8,572 nt of DNA. Origin: Desulfobacterales bacterium (lineage in GTDB: Bacteria > Desulfobacterota > Desulfobacteria > Desulfobacterales > SpSt-501). A model generated the notes under the pieces. It was given only the letters and a program-made list of their open reading frames with translations, was not told the DNA's origin and did no database searches. Both the position numbers and the translations under genes were made by a program. Each line of letters starts with the position of its first letter. The stretch's first letter is position 1. This document shows, piece by piece, positions 8,261-8,572 of this stretch. Where the stretch lies: the NCBI GenBank assembly GCA_025454275.1, contig JALOOS010000058.1, positions 1 to 8,572 on the forward strand. The letters run 5' to 3'.

Positions 8261-8572
8261 ATGCGACCTGTGATCAGTCAAACCGATTTTCCCGGGCTCG
8301 CCCTGCTCAAGCGCGGCAAGGTGCGGGACATGTACGACCTGGGCGAACACCTGCTGATGGTCGCCACCGACCGTATCTCGGCCTTCGATGTCGTCATGAA
8401 CGAACCCATCCCCGACAAGGGGATCATCCTGACCCGGATTTCGCTCTTCTGGTTCGAGATGATGAAGACCCTTGTTCCCAATCACGTGATCACCGACGCC
8501 GTGGCCGACTATCCGAAATCGTGCCGCCCCTACGCCGAGATCCTGGAGGGGCGCAGCCTGCTCGTGCGCAAA
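8261..8572 (+). CDS. purC: Phosphoribosylaminoimidazole-succinocarboxamide synthase, 5' part
   Basis: PurC (SAICAR synthetase) joins aspartate to CAIR with ATP in de novo purine synthesis, in the cytosol. The first 104 residues are present and the frame runs off the right edge. The family signatures GKVRDMYDLG (19-28), the nucleotide-binding loop start, and ATDRISAFDVVM (35-46) are clear; PDKGIILTRISLFWF and a final GRSLLVRK also fit the family. The N-terminal layout resembles the longer yeast-type PurC more than the short E. coli/Bacillus type, which would predict roughly 300 residues in total; that is inference. AAAGGAG (8243-8249) lies 11 bases before the ATG and supports this start. The terminator-like hairpin upstream suggests purC has its own promoter, but I could not place one in 8215-8242. 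Confidence 0.95.
   Translation, partial: MRPVISQTDFPGLALLKRGKVRDMYDLGEHLLMVATDRISAFDVVMNEPIPDKGIILTRISLFWFEMMKTLVPNHVITDAVADYPKSCRPYAEILEGRSLLVRK

Overview
The window is GC-rich, densely packed bacterial chromosome. The MglA-type GTPase, the DUF4388 and PilZ proteins, the lactate-dehydrogenase-like malate dehydrogenase and the yeast-like PurC together suggest a deltaproteobacterium of the Desulfuromonadales/Geobacter kind. This is inferred from protein resemblance recalled from memory, not from a search.

Layout. Positions 1-99 are the 3' end of an unrecognised gene. A non-coding stretch (100-335) follows. It holds a candidate promoter and two arrays of five hexamers that face each other. Next comes a tight + strand group: ispF (MEP isoprenoid pathway), uvrB and uvrC (nucleotide excision repair). 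The ispF and uvrB frames are nearly contiguous, and uvrB and uvrC overlap. The mdh gene (TCA cycle) is convergent on the - strand, with only 13 bp between its stop and that of uvrC. A 267-bp divergent intergenic region separates mdh from a second + strand group: an MglA-type Ras-like GTPase, a protein with a DUF4388 domain and two cyclic-nucleotide-binding-like domains, and a PilZ protein. A probable intrinsic terminator closes that group. The 5' part of purC (purine synthesis) runs off the right edge.

How the genes relate. UvrB and UvrC act in the same repair reaction: UvrB verifies the lesion and UvrC makes both incisions. ispF, mdh and purC are housekeeping genes from unrelated pathways. 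The mglA/DUF4388-cNBD/PilZ set looks like a signalling module that combines a GTPase switch, a cNMP-fold sensor or scaffold and a c-di-GMP receptor. A role in polarity, motility or surface behaviour is an inference.

Most notable observations: a perfect 30-bp in-frame tandem duplication inside ispF, which adds 10 residues just before the active-site His-Ser; the inverted hexamer arrays upstream of ispF; and the three-gene signalling module, whose cNMP pockets look degenerate. No tRNA, rRNA, CRISPR array or insertion sequence was seen.
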